Assembly (NCBI GenBank): GCA_902523455.1
Contig: CABYZG010000006.1
Coordinates: 64,344-105,904 of the forward strand
Direction of reading: 5' to 3'
DNA length: 41,561 bases
Source of the DNA: an uncultured Pelagibacteraceae bacterium
GTDB taxonomy: Bacteria; Pseudomonadota; Alphaproteobacteria; Pelagibacterales; AG-422-B15
Under the pieces are notes generated by a model that saw only the letters and a list, made by a program, of their open reading frames with translations, had not been told where the DNA came from and searched no databases. Both the position numbers and the translations under genes were made by a program. Of this stretch, positions 25,888-35,668 are shown piece after piece. The first letter of the stretch is position 1; each line of letters opens with the position of its first letter.

Positions 25888-27252
25888 ATGGACTTGATGC
25901 TTTACGATACATTTACCAATTCAAAAAAGAAGTTTGAACCAATTGATCCAAATAATGTGCGAATGTACGTCTGTGGGCCAACTGTTTATGATTATGCTCA
26001 TGTAGGAAATGCTCGACCAGTTATAGTGTTTGATATTTTATTTCGATTACTCCAAAAAATTTATGGCAGTGAAAATGTAACTTATGTAAGAAATATTACT
26101 GACGTTGATGATAAAATTATACACGCAGCAAATGATCAAAATGAAGACATTGGAATACTTACAGAAAAGACAATTAATTATTTTCATGACGATGCGAAAT
26201 ATATTGGTGCTTTAAATCCTACATTTGAGCCAAGAGCAACCGAACATATACCTGAGATGATCGAATTGATTGAAAAACTCATATCAAAAGAATTTGCATA
26301 TGTAGCGGATGGTAATGTTCTTTTTTCTTCAAATAAATTTAAAGAATATGGAAAACTCTCTGGCAAGAATTTAGATGAAATGGTTGCTGGTTCGCGTGTA
26401 GGTGTAGAAAGTTATAAAAAAGAAGAATCTGACTTTGTATTATGGAAACCTTCAAAAGAAGATGAGCCCAGTTGGAAAAGTCCATGGGGAGATGGGAGGC
26501 CTGGCTGGCACATTGAGTGCTCTGCAATGAGTGAAAAACTTTTAGGGGAAAATTTTGACATTCATGGAGGAGGCCAAGATCTAATATTTCCACATCATGA
26601 GAATGAAATTGCTCAGAGTGAGTGTGCAAATAATAAGAAATTTGCAAATTATTGGGTTCACAATGGCTTTGTCACTGTTGAAGGTAATAAAATGTCAAAG
26701 TCTGATGGTAATTTTGTAACTGTAAATGAGTTAAAAGACAGTTTCCAAGGGGAAGTTATTAGGCTTACCATGATATCAACTCACTACAGACAACCTATGA
26801 ATTGGACCAAGGATAACCTCAATGAAAGTAAAAAAACATTAGATAAATGGTACACATTTTTGAGCAATTTTAATGATGATGAATTAAAAGATGCAAATAA
26901 TGATAATGAAATTATGGAAACACTGTTGGATGATATGAATACACCTAAAGCTATAAGCGTGCTTCATCAAAAATTTAAAGACTGCCAATCAGGTGATAAA
27001 GGCTTGGTAAGCAATTTTTTATATTCAGCAAATATGCTTGGACTTTTAAACGAAAAACCATCTGAATGGCTTTCCTGGAAAAAGCAAAATTTAAATATTA
27101 ATACCGCTCAAGTTGAGTTGCTTATTGCTCAAAGAAATGAGGCACGATCAAACAAGAACTTTGATGACGCTGATAGGATCCGAGATGAATTAGACAAAAT
27201 GGGAGTCATCCTTGAGGATCAAGGCAGCGAAACAACTTGGAAAGTTAAATAA
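25888..27252 (+). CDS. cysS: Cysteinyl-tRNA synthetase
   Basis: Charges tRNA-Cys. The N-terminal YVCGPTVYDYAHVGNARP carries one zinc-ligand Cys and the HIGH-type motif (HVGN). Other zinc-region residues lie in GWHIECSAM and GGGQDLIFPHHENEIAQSE. The KMSKS motif is in GNKMSKSDGNFV. The C-terminal helical region includes QRNEARSNKNFDDADRIRDE. At 454 residues it is near the usual 450-470. It starts immediately after the gltX stop and ends immediately before the cimA GTG, so the three genes are probably translated in a coupled way. Confidence 0.96.
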   Translation: MDLMLYDTFTNSKKKFEPIDPNNVRMYVCGPTVYDYAHVGNARPVIVFDILFRLLQKIYGSENVTYVRNITDVDDKIIHAANDQNEDIGILTEKTINYFHDDAKYIGALNPTFEPRATEHIPEMIELIEKLISKEFAYVADGNVLFSSNKFKEYGKLSGKNLDEMVAGSRVGVESYKKEESDFVLWKPSKEDEPSWKSPWGDGRPGWHIECSAMSEKLLGENFDIHGGGQDLIFPHHENEIAQSECANNKKFANYWVHNGFVTVEGNKMSKSDGNFVTVNELKDSFQGEVIRLTMISTHYRQPMNWTKDNLNESKKTLDKWYTFLSNFNDDELKDANNDNEIMETLLDDMNTPKAISVLHQKFKDCQSGDKGLVSNFLYSANMLGLLNEKPSEWLSWKKQNLNINTAQVELLIAQRNEARSNKNFDDADRIRDELDKMGVILEDQGSETTWKVK

Positions 27253-28845
27253 GTGAAAGAAAAATTATACATATTTGATACGACTCTTAGGGACGGAGCT
27301 CAAACTTACGGTGTTGATTTTAATGTTGATGAAAAAAAACTTCTCGCAAAAAAATTAGATGAGCTTGGAGTTGACTATATTGAGGGTGGATGGCCAGGAG
27401 CAAACTCAACTGATACTAAGTTTTTTAATGAAGATTTAAAATTTAAAAACTCTATGTTTACCGCGTTTGGCATGACAAAAAAATCTGGCCGCAGCGCGGA
27501 AAATGATCCTGGTTTGGCTGCAATGATAAATATTAACGCGCCTTCAGCGTGCGTAGTTGGAAAATCTTGGGATTTCCATGTTGATCTTGCACTGGGAATT
27601 ACCAATGAGGAAAATTTAGAAAATATTGGAGAGTCAGTAAAATTTTTAGCCAAAACGAAAAAAGAAGTACATTTCGATGCTGAACATTTTTTTGATGGTT
27701 ACAAATCTAATCCAAAATATGCAATTGAATGTCTTAAAGCTGCAAAGTCAAATGGGGCACGTTGGCTTGTTCTTTGTGATACTAATGGAGGAACCCTTCC
27801 GCATGAAGTTGAAGATATCGTGTCAAAAGTTTCTAGAGAAATTTCAGGAGATCATCTTGGAATTCATGCACATAATGACACAGGTAATGCAGTCGCCAAT
27901 ACTCTTGCTGCTGTAAGAGCAGGTGCAAGACAGGTTCAGGGTACGATAAATGGTTTAGGTGAAAGGTGTGGAAATGCTAATCTAATTACACTATTGCCAA
28001 CATTTGCTTTTAAAAATGAATTTGAAAACAAATTTGACTTATCGATTAATAAAGAACGACTTAATCTTTTAACCGAGCTTTCAAGGCTTCTTGATGAAAT
28101 CTTAAACAGAGTCCCAAATCGAACAGCGCCATACGTTGGCTCTTCTGCTTTTGCACATAAGGGTGGATTACATGTTTCTGCGGTTAACAAAGATCCAAAG
28201 ACTTACGAACATATCAATCCTGAACTTGTTGGCAATCTAAGGCAAATTATCATCTCTGAACAATCAGGAAAATCTAATATTTTATCAAAGTTAAAATCAG
28301 CAGGAATAGAAGTTGATGAAGACGATAAGACAATTCAAAAAATCTTAGATCGAGTAAAAGAAAGAGAATTTAATGGATACTCTTACGATGGTGCCGATGC
28401 TTCTTTTGAAATTCTTGTTAATAAAGTACTTGGCAAAATGCCAGAATATTTTGAAGTAATTAGTTTTAATGTGAATGTACAAAATTCAGGTGAAGAGGGG
28501 CAGACCATGTCAGAAGCTTCTGTGAAATTAAAAATTGATGGTGATGAACTGATTGGTACTGGTAAAGGAGTTGGTCCAGTCAATGCATTGGATAATGCTC
28601 TACGAAATAATTTTAAGTCAAGTCGTTATGCTGAGTACATAAACGATTTATCATTAATTGATTATAAGGTTCGAATTCTCAATACGGGTACCGATGCGAT
28701 AACTCGAGTTTCAATTGAAAGCTCTGATGCAAATAAGAAAAGTTGGTACACGATAGGTGTTTCAGAAAATATTATCGAAGCATCCTTTAGAGCGCTTATT
28801 GATAGTGTTGAATTTAAATTAGTGAAAGAACAAGTAAAAGTTTAA
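27253..28845 (+). CDS. cimA: (R)-citramalate synthase
   Basis: Condenses pyruvate and acetyl-CoA to citramalate, a threonine-independent route to 2-oxobutanoate and isoleucine. The DRE-TIM barrel starts with FDTTLRDGAQTYGVDFNVDE near residues 8-27 and continues with YIEGGWPGANSTDT, which separates citramalate synthases from isopropylmalate synthases. Metal and substrate motifs LCDTNGG and GIHAHNDTGNAVAN are intact, as is QGTINGLGERCGNANL. A C-terminal LeuA-type regulatory domain follows from about residue 390 (SYDGADASFEILVNK). Length 530 is normal. It uses a GTG start placed directly after the cysS TAA. Feedback control by isoleucine is usual in the family, not visible here. Confidence 0.93.
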   Translation: MKEKLYIFDTTLRDGAQTYGVDFNVDEKKLLAKKLDELGVDYIEGGWPGANSTDTKFFNEDLKFKNSMFTAFGMTKKSGRSAENDPGLAAMININAPSACVVGKSWDFHVDLALGITNEENLENIGESVKFLAKTKKEVHFDAEHFFDGYKSNPKYAIECLKAAKSNGARWLVLCDTNGGTLPHEVEDIVSKVSREISGDHLGIHAHNDTGNAVANTLAAVRAGARQVQGTINGLGERCGNANLITLLPTFAFKNEFENKFDLSINKERLNLLTELSRLLDEILNRVPNRTAPYVGSSAFAHKGGLHVSAVNKDPKTYEHINPELVGNLRQIIISEQSGKSNILSKLKSAGIEVDEDDKTIQKILDRVKEREFNGYSYDGADASFEILVNKVLGKMPEYFEVISFNVNVQNSGEEGQTMSEASVKLKIDGDELIGTGKGVGPVNALDNALRNNFKSSRYAEYINDLSLIDYKVRILNTGTDAITRVSIESSDANKKSWYTIGVSENIIEASFRALIDSVEFKLVKEQVKV

Positions 28846-28851
28846 ATTCAA

Positions 28852-29589
28852 ATGAATTTTGATAAAATTTCAATTATTCTTGTTGATACACAATTACCTG
28901 AAAACGTTGGCCTTGTTGCTCGCTCTATGTACAATTTCGGTTTCAATAATTTAAAACTGGTATCGCCTAAACTCGAATGGCCATCAGAAAAAGCTCTTGC
29001 TGTAGCTGTAGATGCTAAGAACATAGTTGCAAATATTAAAGTATATAGCTCTCTACGAGAGGCATTGAGTGATACCAACTATTCAATTGGCTACACAGCG
29101 CGTCTAAGAGATATGAGTAAACAATTTAGTGATAATTCTAAAATTATCAGTGAAATAAAAGAGCAGAAAATTAATGATAGTATCGGCGTTGTTTTTGGCG
29201 GCGAAGCTTCGGGACTTACAAATGATCATTTGTCACTCATAACAAAATGTGTGACTATTGATACGCATGAAAATTTTTCATCTCTTAATTTATCTCATGC
29301 AGTCAATGTGTTTTGTTATTCATTATTTTCTCAAGTATTTAAAACGGAGCAGTTAGTTGATAAGAATTCTGAGCCTCATGGAAGTCAGAATGATCTGATG
29401 TATTTTTTTGAACATTTAGAAGAAGAGCTTGAATCTAGAGGTTTTTTTCAACCTGAAGAAAAAATGCCAAAAATGAAGCAAAACCTAAGAAATATCTTTC
29501 ATCGCGCTGATCTCAGTGAGCGTGAGATTGCAACACTTAGAGGGGTTGTAACAGTGCTTACAGAATATAGAAAAACCAAGGAAATTTAG
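28852..29589 (+). CDS. SPOUT-family tRNA/rRNA 2'-O-methyltransferase, TrmJ-like
   Basis: A 245-residue SPOUT-class RNA methyltransferase. The N-terminus reads [20 protein letters not shown], and the knotted C-terminal motifs are [16 protein letters not shown] and [18 protein letters not shown], which bind S-adenosylmethionine. The C-terminal extension ([20 protein letters not shown]) is typical of TrmJ, which methylates nucleotide 32 of tRNAs, so that is the best guess. It follows cimA by 6 bases and closes the nadE-gltX-cysS-cimA run, placing it among tRNA-charging genes. The downstream rpsD has its own promoter. Confidence 0.88.
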   Translation: MNFDKISIILVDTQLPENVGLVARSMYNFGFNNLKLVSPKLEWPSEKALAVAVDAKNIVANIKVYSSLREALSDTNYSIGYTARLRDMSKQFSDNSKIISEIKEQKINDSIGVVFGGEASGLTNDHLSLITKCVTIDTHENFSSLNLSHAVNVFCYSLFSQVFKTEQLVDKNSEPHGSQNDLMYFFEHLEEELESRGFFQPEEKMPKMKQNLRNIFHRADLSEREIATLRGVVTVLTEYRKTKEI

Positions 29590-29598
29590 CTTTCAGGT

Positions 29599-29626
29599 TT
29601 GACATTGGTGAGGAAAACAGTATAAA
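29599..29626 (+). promoter_or_regulatory. Sigma70-type promoter of rpsD
   Basis: TTGACA at 29599-29604 and TATAAA at 29621-29626 are separated by 16 bases, matching consensus at 11 of 12 positions. It begins 9 bases after the upstream stop, giving a leader of about ten bases for the ribosomal protein S4 gene. A strong promoter is expected for rpsD. Confidence 0.7.
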
Positions 29627-29642
29627 CCACGGATCATCAAAT

Positions 29643-30260
29643 ATGACAAAAAGAGTAGCACAAAAACACAAAATAGACAGACGTCTGAGTGTTAACCTAT
29701 GGGGCAGACCAAAAAGCCCATTCAACCTTAGAAAATACAGACCCGGCCAGCATGGACAAAAGCACACAGGTAAATTGTCTGATTATGGTGTTCAGTTAAA
29801 TGCCAAACAAAAGCTGAAAGGTTATTATGGAAACCTCAACGAGAGACAATTCCGTAATTGTTATAAAGAAGCTATAAGACAAAAAGGTGACTCAGGTGAA
29901 AACCTAATTGCTATATTAGAACGCAGACTTGATACTATTGTTTATCGATCAAAGTTTGTACCAACTGTATTTGCTGCTAGACAATTTATTAATCATGGGC
30001 ATGTCAAAGTTAATGGAAAAAGAGTGAATATTGCAAGCTGTCTTCTTAAAGAAGGTGATGTTGTCGATGTCAAAGATAAATCTAAAGAGATGGCATTAGT
30101 AGTTGAGTCTATGAAAAGTCAGGAAAGAGATATTCCAGGATACATCACAGTTGATGAAAAAAAATGTTCTTCAACTTTTGTAAGAACACCTCAATTTGCT
30201 GAAGTTCCATATGCAACTCAAATGGATCCGAAACTAGTTATCGAGTATTACTCTCGATAA
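29643..30260 (+). CDS. rpsD: 30S ribosomal protein S4
   Basis: Primary 16S rRNA-binding protein that starts assembly of the small subunit body. The 205-residue protein has the usual layout. The basic N-terminal domain reads [20 protein letters not shown], without the zinc-binding Cys cluster of some S4 proteins. Next comes [20 protein letters not shown], then the S4 RNA-binding domain [20 protein letters not shown] with [20 protein letters not shown]. The C-terminus ends VIEYYSR. It is preceded by a near-consensus promoter and followed after 7 bases by the DUF2817 gene. Confidence 0.97.
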   Translation: MTKRVAQKHKIDRRLSVNLWGRPKSPFNLRKYRPGQHGQKHTGKLSDYGVQLNAKQKLKGYYGNLNERQFRNCYKEAIRQKGDSGENLIAILERRLDTIVYRSKFVPTVFAARQFINHGHVKVNGKRVNIASCLLKEGDVVDVKDKSKEMALVVESMKSQERDIPGYITVDEKKCSSTFVRTPQFAEVPYATQMDPKLVIEYYSR

Positions 30261-30267
30261 TATTAAA

Positions 30268-31374
30268 ATGAGTGCATCGCACTGGTTTTCCAAATCTTAT
30301 ACTGAAGCTAAGAAACGGTTTAATGAGTCTGTTAACCAACTGGAGTCACTGGGTCATCAAGTTCAACGTGATAGCTTATCATTAGATTTAGTAGGTCCTG
30401 ATGGAGAGGATCTCACAATAGATATCGCAGTTCTTGGATCTATAACAAGTAATAAATTATTGTTATATACTTCTGGTATACACGGTGTTGAGGGTTTTGC
30501 CGGTTCAGCTATACAACTTTCAGTTATTGATATGTTAAAAAATCAAAAACTAATTGAGGATTATTGCATAATTTTCGTACATATCATTAATCCTTTTGGT
30601 ATGGCTTGGCACCGAAGAGTCAATGAAAACAATGTTGATATGAATAGAAATTTTATTAATACGCATAGCGGTGAGCCTGATGGCTACAAAAAAATAGATA
30701 AATTTTTAAATCCAAACACAATACCAAAAAAATTTGAATTATCTTTTTATATAGATGGAATAAAATTAATTCTGAAATATGGTTTCACTAATTTCAAGCA
30801 ATGGTTTGCTCAAGGTCAGTATACAAGGCCATCCAGCCTGCAGTATGGAGGTGATAAACTTCAAAAAGGTCCTAAATTATTAATTGATTGGTTGAGAAAA
30901 AACTTAAAAGAAACACAAATGATATTTGGTATCGATTTGCACACCGGGCTTGGTAAATCTGGTTACGATACTATTTTAATTTCAGACCAAATTAATGAAG
31001 TTGATTATAAATTGCTACAAAATTTATATGGAAGTCATATAGCACCGTTGGATCCAAATAAGGGGGTGGGCTATCACGTAACAGGAGACATCCACTCTGG
31101 AATTTCATCTGAATTTCCATCTATTAAGTGGCTTACAATTACACAAGAATTTGGAACTTATGGACCTGTAACAGTTTTTAAAAATTTAAGAGCTGAAAAT
31201 AGATGGACACAAAATAATAAACTCAATGATCCGTTGGATATTATGGAACATTGGAGTAGAAATAATTTATTACGTACATTTAATCCAGACAATAGGAAAT
31301 GGCATGAAAGTTTAATTGCGCGAGGAAAGATTGTATTTAATAGAGCAGTCGAATATCTTATTTCAATAGACTAA
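30268..31374 (+). CDS. DUF2817 (M14-like) zinc-dependent hydrolase
   Basis: A 368-residue protein of the DUF2817 family, related to zinc carboxypeptidases and aminoacylases. Probable zinc ligands are His72 and Glu75 in SGIHGVEGFAGS and His225 in GIDLHTGLGK. The substrate-binding segment HRRVNENNVDMNRNFI (116-131) and the later QEFGTYGPVTV also fit the family. No signal peptide is seen, so it should act in the cytoplasm, possibly on a peptide or N-acyl amino acid; the substrate is unknown. It starts 7 bases after rpsD, so it is likely expressed with it, and its stop overlaps that of the convergent grxD. Confidence 0.85.
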   Translation: MSASHWFSKSYTEAKKRFNESVNQLESLGHQVQRDSLSLDLVGPDGEDLTIDIAVLGSITSNKLLLYTSGIHGVEGFAGSAIQLSVIDMLKNQKLIEDYCIIFVHIINPFGMAWHRRVNENNVDMNRNFINTHSGEPDGYKKIDKFLNPNTIPKKFELSFYIDGIKLILKYGFTNFKQWFAQGQYTRPSSLQYGGDKLQKGPKLLIDWLRKNLKETQMIFGIDLHTGLGKSGYDTILISDQINEVDYKLLQNLYGSHIAPLDPNKGVGYHVTGDIHSGISSEFPSIKWLTITQEFGTYGPVTVFKNLRAENRWTQNNKLNDPLDIMEHWSRNNLLRTFNPDNRKWHESLIARGKIVFNRAVEYLISID

Positions 31375-31700
31375 TTGTGCTCAATTCCTTTTGTATCAAA
31401 AACTGATGCTAACTCTCCACTTTTATGCATGTCTAAAATAATATCGCATCCTCCAATAAACTCGCCCTTAATGTAAAGTTGTGGAATTGTAGGCCAGTTA
31501 GTGAAATCTTTTATACCTTGTCTTAGTTCGTCACTTTCCAAAATATTTACGTCTTTATAATTTACGTTCATAAAAGAAAGAGTATTTACAACAGCATTCG
31601 AAAAACCGCATTGAGGCTGGTTCTTTGTCCCTTTCATGAAGAGAACTACATCGTTTTGATCAACAATGTTTTTTATTTCATCTTGTACATTATCAGTCAT
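31371..31700 (-). CDS. grxD: Monothiol glutaredoxin (CGFS type)
   Basis: Cytoplasmic monothiol glutaredoxin that binds glutathione and carries a [2Fe-2S] cluster between scaffold and target proteins. The 109-residue protein has KGTKNQPQCGFSNAVV with the CGFS motif at 31-34, the glutathione-binding WPTIPQLYIKGEFIGGCDI and a C-terminal helix. In alphaproteobacteria it usually follows bolA behind purL; here it follows purL directly after a 57-base gap with no bolA. Its stop overlaps that of DUF2817. Confidence 0.95.
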   Translation of the reverse strand: MTDNVQDEIKNIVDQNDVVLFMKGTKNQPQCGFSNAVVNTLSFMNVNYKDVNILESDELRQGIKDFTNWPTIPQLYIKGEFIGGCDIILDMHKSGELASVFDTKGIEHN

Positions 31701-31757
31701 GAATGAAGAATTAACTGCTTTTTATAATTATTCAATAATAATTTTGAGTCCTTTAGG

Positions 31758-33956
31758 TCAAAATTCATTGAACCATTTTGTATGGTGGTCAATTAAGCTT
31801 GATAATTCAATCTCTCCAATTGAATTAATTGAGATAGATGTTCCTCCAATTTCTCCAATTCTTTCTATTTTGACTGCACTCTTGCTTGCGTCAACTTCTA
31901 TTTGTTCAAGTTTATTTTGTGAGACCTCAACCAGGTACCTAGCTTGATCCTCGCCAAAAAAGAATCCGTGCAGAAAATCTTTTGTTATATCAATTTTTAT
32001 ACCTTGCATACCTGAGATACACATTTCAGCAATTGCAACAAGAACACCACCTTCACCAACATCATGAACAGATTTTAGCAATTTCTTAGCGACACAATCT
32101 AAAATGAATTTTCCATTTTTTAATTCATCATCCAAATTAACTGACGGGGTACCACCGTCTTCTTTATTTTGTATGATTGAGAGATAATGACTATTGCCTA
32201 AATGATTATTGCTTTCCCCAATGAGGCATAAAACATTACCCTCATTTTTAAGATCTATTGTCATTGTATTAGATAGATCTCTAATTAGTCCAACTCCACC
32301 AATAGCGGGAGTAGGATAAATCCCCTCACCATTAGTTTCATTATAGAGTGATACATTCCCTGAAATGACAGGATAATTAAGCTTACTGCAAGCATCTCCC
32401 ATGCCACGAATGCATTCTACAAATTGTCCCATGATTTCTGGCTTTTCAGGATTTCCAAAATTCATACAATCTGTAATTGCAATTGGTTCAGCTCCGGATG
32501 CAACAATATTGCGCCAAGTTTCAACAACCGCATGCTTTCCTCCTTCATATGGGTCATGTCTGCAGTATGTGGGTGAACAGTCTGTACTGATCGCTATTCC
32601 TTTGTTGGTTCCATGCACTCTGACAACAGCCGCATCAGAACCAGGTCGTACAACTGTATCTGCCATTACCATGTGATCATATTGTTCCCATATCCATTTT
32701 CTGCTGCATAAATTTGGATGGCTGATCATTTTTAATAAATCGCTCAAGATATCTTTATCTTCAAAATCCTTACTTTCGAAACTAATTAGGGGAGAAGGGT
32801 CATTGACAATATAATCTCGCTGATACTCTGGCGCATCCTCTACCAAAATATTAATTGGTATACTTGCCTGCTCTTCACCATCCATATGTAATATTAATTT
32901 TTTTGTATTTGTAACTTCACCAATTATTTCAAATTCAAGATCCCATTTTTTGAAAATGCTTCGGGCAAGCTCTTCTTTTTTGGGTTGAATAACCATTAAC
33001 ATTCTTTCCTGACTCTCTGATAGCATGAGCTCGTAGGCAGTCATGTTAGCTGCTCGCATAGGAACCTTTGATAAATTTATATCAATCCCTACATTTCCTT
33101 TGGATGCCATCTCAATAGATGATGAAGTTAAACCTGCTGCTCCCATATCTTGAATTGCTATGATTGCATCCTCTTTCATAAGTTCTAGACAAGCCTCAAG
33201 TAATAATTTTTCAGTAAAAGGATCACCAACTTGAACAGTGGGTTTTTTTTCTTCAGAGTCATCATCAAATTCTGCTGATGCCATAGTTGCACCATGAATA
33301 CCATCTCTACCTGTTTTTGAACCAACATAGACTACTGGATTTCCTATTCCTGCAGCCGCTGAATAGAAAATTTTATCTTTTTTTGCGATGCCAACCGTCA
33401 TAGCATTAACCAATATATTGCCGTTGTAGGATGGATGAAAGTTAACTTCACCTCCAACAGTTGGAATCCCAATACAATTTCCATAACCTCCGATGCCACC
33501 GACAACGCCTGAGACTAAATGCTTTGTTTTTGGATGATTGGGATCTCCAAATCGAAGTGCATTCATATTTGCTACAGGTCTAGCTCCCATAGTAAAAACA
33601 TCTCTTAAAATACCACCTACACCAGTTGCAGCTCCTTGGTAAGGCTCTAGAAATGAAGGATGATTATGGCTTTCCATTTTGAAAACAGCAACATCTCCAT
33701 CATCAATATCAATCACACCTGCGTTTTCACCTGGTCCCTGGATAACTCGTTCCCCTGAGGTTGGTAATTTTTTTAGCCAATATTTTGACGATTTATAGGA
33801 GCAATGTTCATTCCACATTGCACTAAAAATTCCAAGTTCAGTAAGATTTGGCTCACGCCCAAGGCCCTCAACAATTTTTTCAAACTCATCAAGCTTAAGA
33901 CCGTGACTTTCTACAAGTGATTTTTCTGTATCAAACTGCCAATTGGATGAGGTCAT
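31758..33956 (-). CDS. purL: Phosphoribosylformylglycinamidine synthase, large subunit
   Basis: ATP-dependent synthetase of the fourth step of purine synthesis, working with PurS and PurQ. The 732-residue length is that of the small, three-subunit type PurL. Recognisable segments are [20 protein letters not shown] near residue 30, [10 protein letters not shown] near 90, [20 protein letters not shown], and the second-half repeat [19 protein letters not shown] with [18 protein letters not shown]. It overlaps the purQ stop by one base, so the two are translated in a coupled way. It is the last pur gene in this operon. Confidence 0.97.
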   Translation of the reverse strand: MTSSNWQFDTEKSLVESHGLKLDEFEKIVEGLGREPNLTELGIFSAMWNEHCSYKSSKYWLKKLPTSGERVIQGPGENAGVIDIDDGDVAVFKMESHNHPSFLEPYQGAATGVGGILRDVFTMGARPVANMNALRFGDPNHPKTKHLVSGVVGGIGGYGNCIGIPTVGGEVNFHPSYNGNILVNAMTVGIAKKDKIFYSAAAGIGNPVVYVGSKTGRDGIHGATMASAEFDDDSEEKKPTVQVGDPFTEKLLLEACLELMKEDAIIAIQDMGAAGLTSSSIEMASKGNVGIDINLSKVPMRAANMTAYELMLSESQERMLMVIQPKKEELARSIFKKWDLEFEIIGEVTNTKKLILHMDGEEQASIPINILVEDAPEYQRDYIVNDPSPLISFESKDFEDKDILSDLLKMISHPNLCSRKWIWEQYDHMVMADTVVRPGSDAAVVRVHGTNKGIAISTDCSPTYCRHDPYEGGKHAVVETWRNIVASGAEPIAITDCMNFGNPEKPEIMGQFVECIRGMGDACSKLNYPVISGNVSLYNETNGEGIYPTPAIGGVGLIRDLSNTMTIDLKNEGNVLCLIGESNNHLGNSHYLSIIQNKEDGGTPSVNLDDELKNGKFILDCVAKKLLKSVHDVGEGGVLVAIAEMCISGMQGIKIDITKDFLHGFFFGEDQARYLVEVSQNKLEQIEVDASKSAVKIERIGEIGGTSISINSIGEIELSSLIDHHTKWFNEF

Positions 33957-34627
33957 TAACTTAGAAGACTTTCAAAAATATTTCTTCCATCATCACATCC
34001 ATGAATGCTTTCAGCTGCTCTTTCGGGGTGAGGCATCATACCTAGTACATTTTTGCTTTTGTTGAACACCCCAGCAATATTATTTATTGAACCATTTGGA
34101 TTTGAATGGGCATTAATATCTCCGTTTTCGTCACAGTATTGAAATGCAATTTGATCGTTGTCTTCAATTTCTTTTATTTGATTACTGTTAGCAAAGTAAT
34201 TTCCCTCATTGTGAGCTATTGGCATTTTCGAAATTTTGGATTTATTAGTAAATATGGTTTTTGTATTTGTTGGTTTGATTATTATATCGCGACATATAAA
34301 ACTTAAACTGCTATTTCTTATTAGCGCGCCTTGAAGAAGACCGCTTTCAATTAGAATTTGAAATCCATTACAAATGCCCATTACTGGCACTCCTTTATTT
34401 GCATTTTCAATCACGCTTTTCATAATAGGTGATGTTGACGCCATTGCGCCACATCGTAAATAATCACCGTAAGAAAATCCACCTGGAACAACAATCAAAT
34501 CTGATTGTTTTATTGTTGAGTCTTTGTGCCAAACCATATCAGGTGAAGAGCCAATAATGTTTTGAATTGCAACAGCGACATCTCTGTCGCAGTTCGAACC
34601 TGGGAAAACAATTACATGTGTCTTCAT
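33956..34627 (-). CDS. purQ: Phosphoribosylformylglycinamidine synthase, glutaminase subunit
   Basis: Class I glutamine amidotransferase that supplies ammonia to PurL. The 223-residue protein has [17 protein letters not shown] near residue 47, the nucleophile Cys86 in MGICNGFQ, and the His/Glu pair in [10 protein letters not shown] near the C-terminus. The start follows directly on the purS stop, with no intergenic base, and its own stop overlaps the purL start, giving a tightly coupled S-Q-L set. Confidence 0.96.
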   Translation of the reverse strand: MKTHVIVFPGSNCDRDVAVAIQNIIGSSPDMVWHKDSTIKQSDLIVVPGGFSYGDYLRCGAMASTSPIMKSVIENANKGVPVMGICNGFQILIESGLLQGALIRNSSLSFICRDIIIKPTNTKTIFTNKSKISKMPIAHNEGNYFANSNQIKEIEDNDQIAFQYCDENGDINAHSNPNGSINNIAGVFNKSKNVLGMMPHPERAAESIHGCDDGRNIFESLLS

Positions 34628-34870
34628 TTAATTTTCAATTTCTACTGAGTAGTCTTCAATAACTAAGTTAGCCAATAATTTCTCACACATATCATTACAC
34701 TGCTTCTTAGCTTCTTCTTTGCTGTTACTGTTGATTTTGAGTTCTATGAATTTTCCCTGTCTGACATCATTGACGTTATCAAATCCAAGAGATTTCAGTG
34801 AATTTGCAATAACTGAGCCTTGAGGATCAAGTACGTCTTTTTTTAATGTGATATGAATTTTGGCAAGCAT
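34628..34870 (-). CDS. purS: Phosphoribosylformylglycinamidine synthase subunit PurS
   Basis: Small bridging subunit that holds PurQ and PurL together in the formylglycinamidine synthase complex. The 80-residue protein shows the family pattern KIHITLKKDVLDPQGSVIAN, then SLGFDNVNDVRQGKFIELKI and a C-terminal strand. It lies 6 bases after purC and abuts purQ. Confidence 0.95.
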   Translation of the reverse strand: MLAKIHITLKKDVLDPQGSVIANSLKSLGFDNVNDVRQGKFIELKINSNSKEEAKKQCNDMCEKLLANLVIEDYSVEIEN

Positions 34871-34876
34871 TAGACT

Positions 34877-35596
34877 TTAATGCACGATTCCTAATCTTGA
34901 GGCAACCTCCTCATACGCACTTAATAAACTGCCGAGGTTTCTTCTGAACACATCCTTATCAAGTTTCTTATTAGTTTTTTTATCCCATAATCGACAAGAA
35001 TCAGGACTTATTTCATCAGCTAATACAATTTTTTTGGGGTTTGATGAGAGTCTGCCGAATTCAATTTTGAAATCTACAAGTATGATATTCTTTTTGAGAA
35101 AAAGATTTCTTAAGTGCTTATTAATTTGAAGAGACATTTTATCTATTTTTTTAAGCTCAGAGTTTGTTGCCCAACCAAAAATGATAAGGTGATCTCTTGA
35201 AATCATTGGATCATCCAAACTGTCTTCTTTGTAATAATATTCTAGTAAGGGTTTGTTAAGTTTTAATCCTTCTTTAATCCCTAATTTTTTAGCAATAGAG
35301 CCAGCTGTTATATTTCTTACAACAAATTCAATCGGAATAATTTCACATTTTTTTATAAGTTGCTCACGGTCATTCAGCTTTTCTTCAAAATGTGTTGGGA
35401 TGCGTTTTGACTTAAGATACTGCATTATGTGTGCAGAAATATGATTGTTAAGTACGCCTTTGCCTCTAAAAATTTTATGTTTCTTTTTATTATAGGCTGT
35501 AGCATCGTCTTTAAAAATTTGAATGAGTGTGTTTTTTTTAGGCCCTTTAATAATTTTTTTAGCCTTACCTTCATATAAAGTTTTAGATGATCTCAT
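34877..35596 (-). CDS. purC: SAICAR synthetase
   Basis: Phosphoribosylaminoimidazole-succinocarboxamide synthase, the ATP-dependent step that adds aspartate in purine synthesis. The 239-residue protein contains LYEGKAKKIIKGP near the N-terminus, FKDDATAYNKKKHKIFRGKG, IPIEFVVRNITAGSIAKKLG, and the conserved VLADEISPDSCRLWDKKT near residue 190. It is the first gene of the purC-purS-purQ-purL operon, so the promoter should lie in the gap at 35597-35668 shared with the divergent DUF1476 gene. Confidence 0.96.
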   Translation of the reverse strand: MRSSKTLYEGKAKKIIKGPKKNTLIQIFKDDATAYNKKKHKIFRGKGVLNNHISAHIMQYLKSKRIPTHFEEKLNDREQLIKKCEIIPIEFVVRNITAGSIAKKLGIKEGLKLNKPLLEYYYKEDSLDDPMISRDHLIIFGWATNSELKKIDKMSLQINKHLRNLFLKKNIILVDFKIEFGRLSSNPKKIVLADEISPDSCRLWDKKTNKKLDKDVFRRNLGSLLSAYEEVASRLGIVH

Positions 35597-35668
35597 TGCA
35601 GGTAATAAAAATATTTGTTAATATAAGTGGTTAAATTAAATTAAATTCATTCAAAAGTACAAAAAATC

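Noticed and set aside
31666..31947. 93-codon plus-strand frame covering the purL-grxD gap
   Set aside because: Considered as a possible replacement for bolA, but the translation has no BolA motifs and most of it is antisense to purL.
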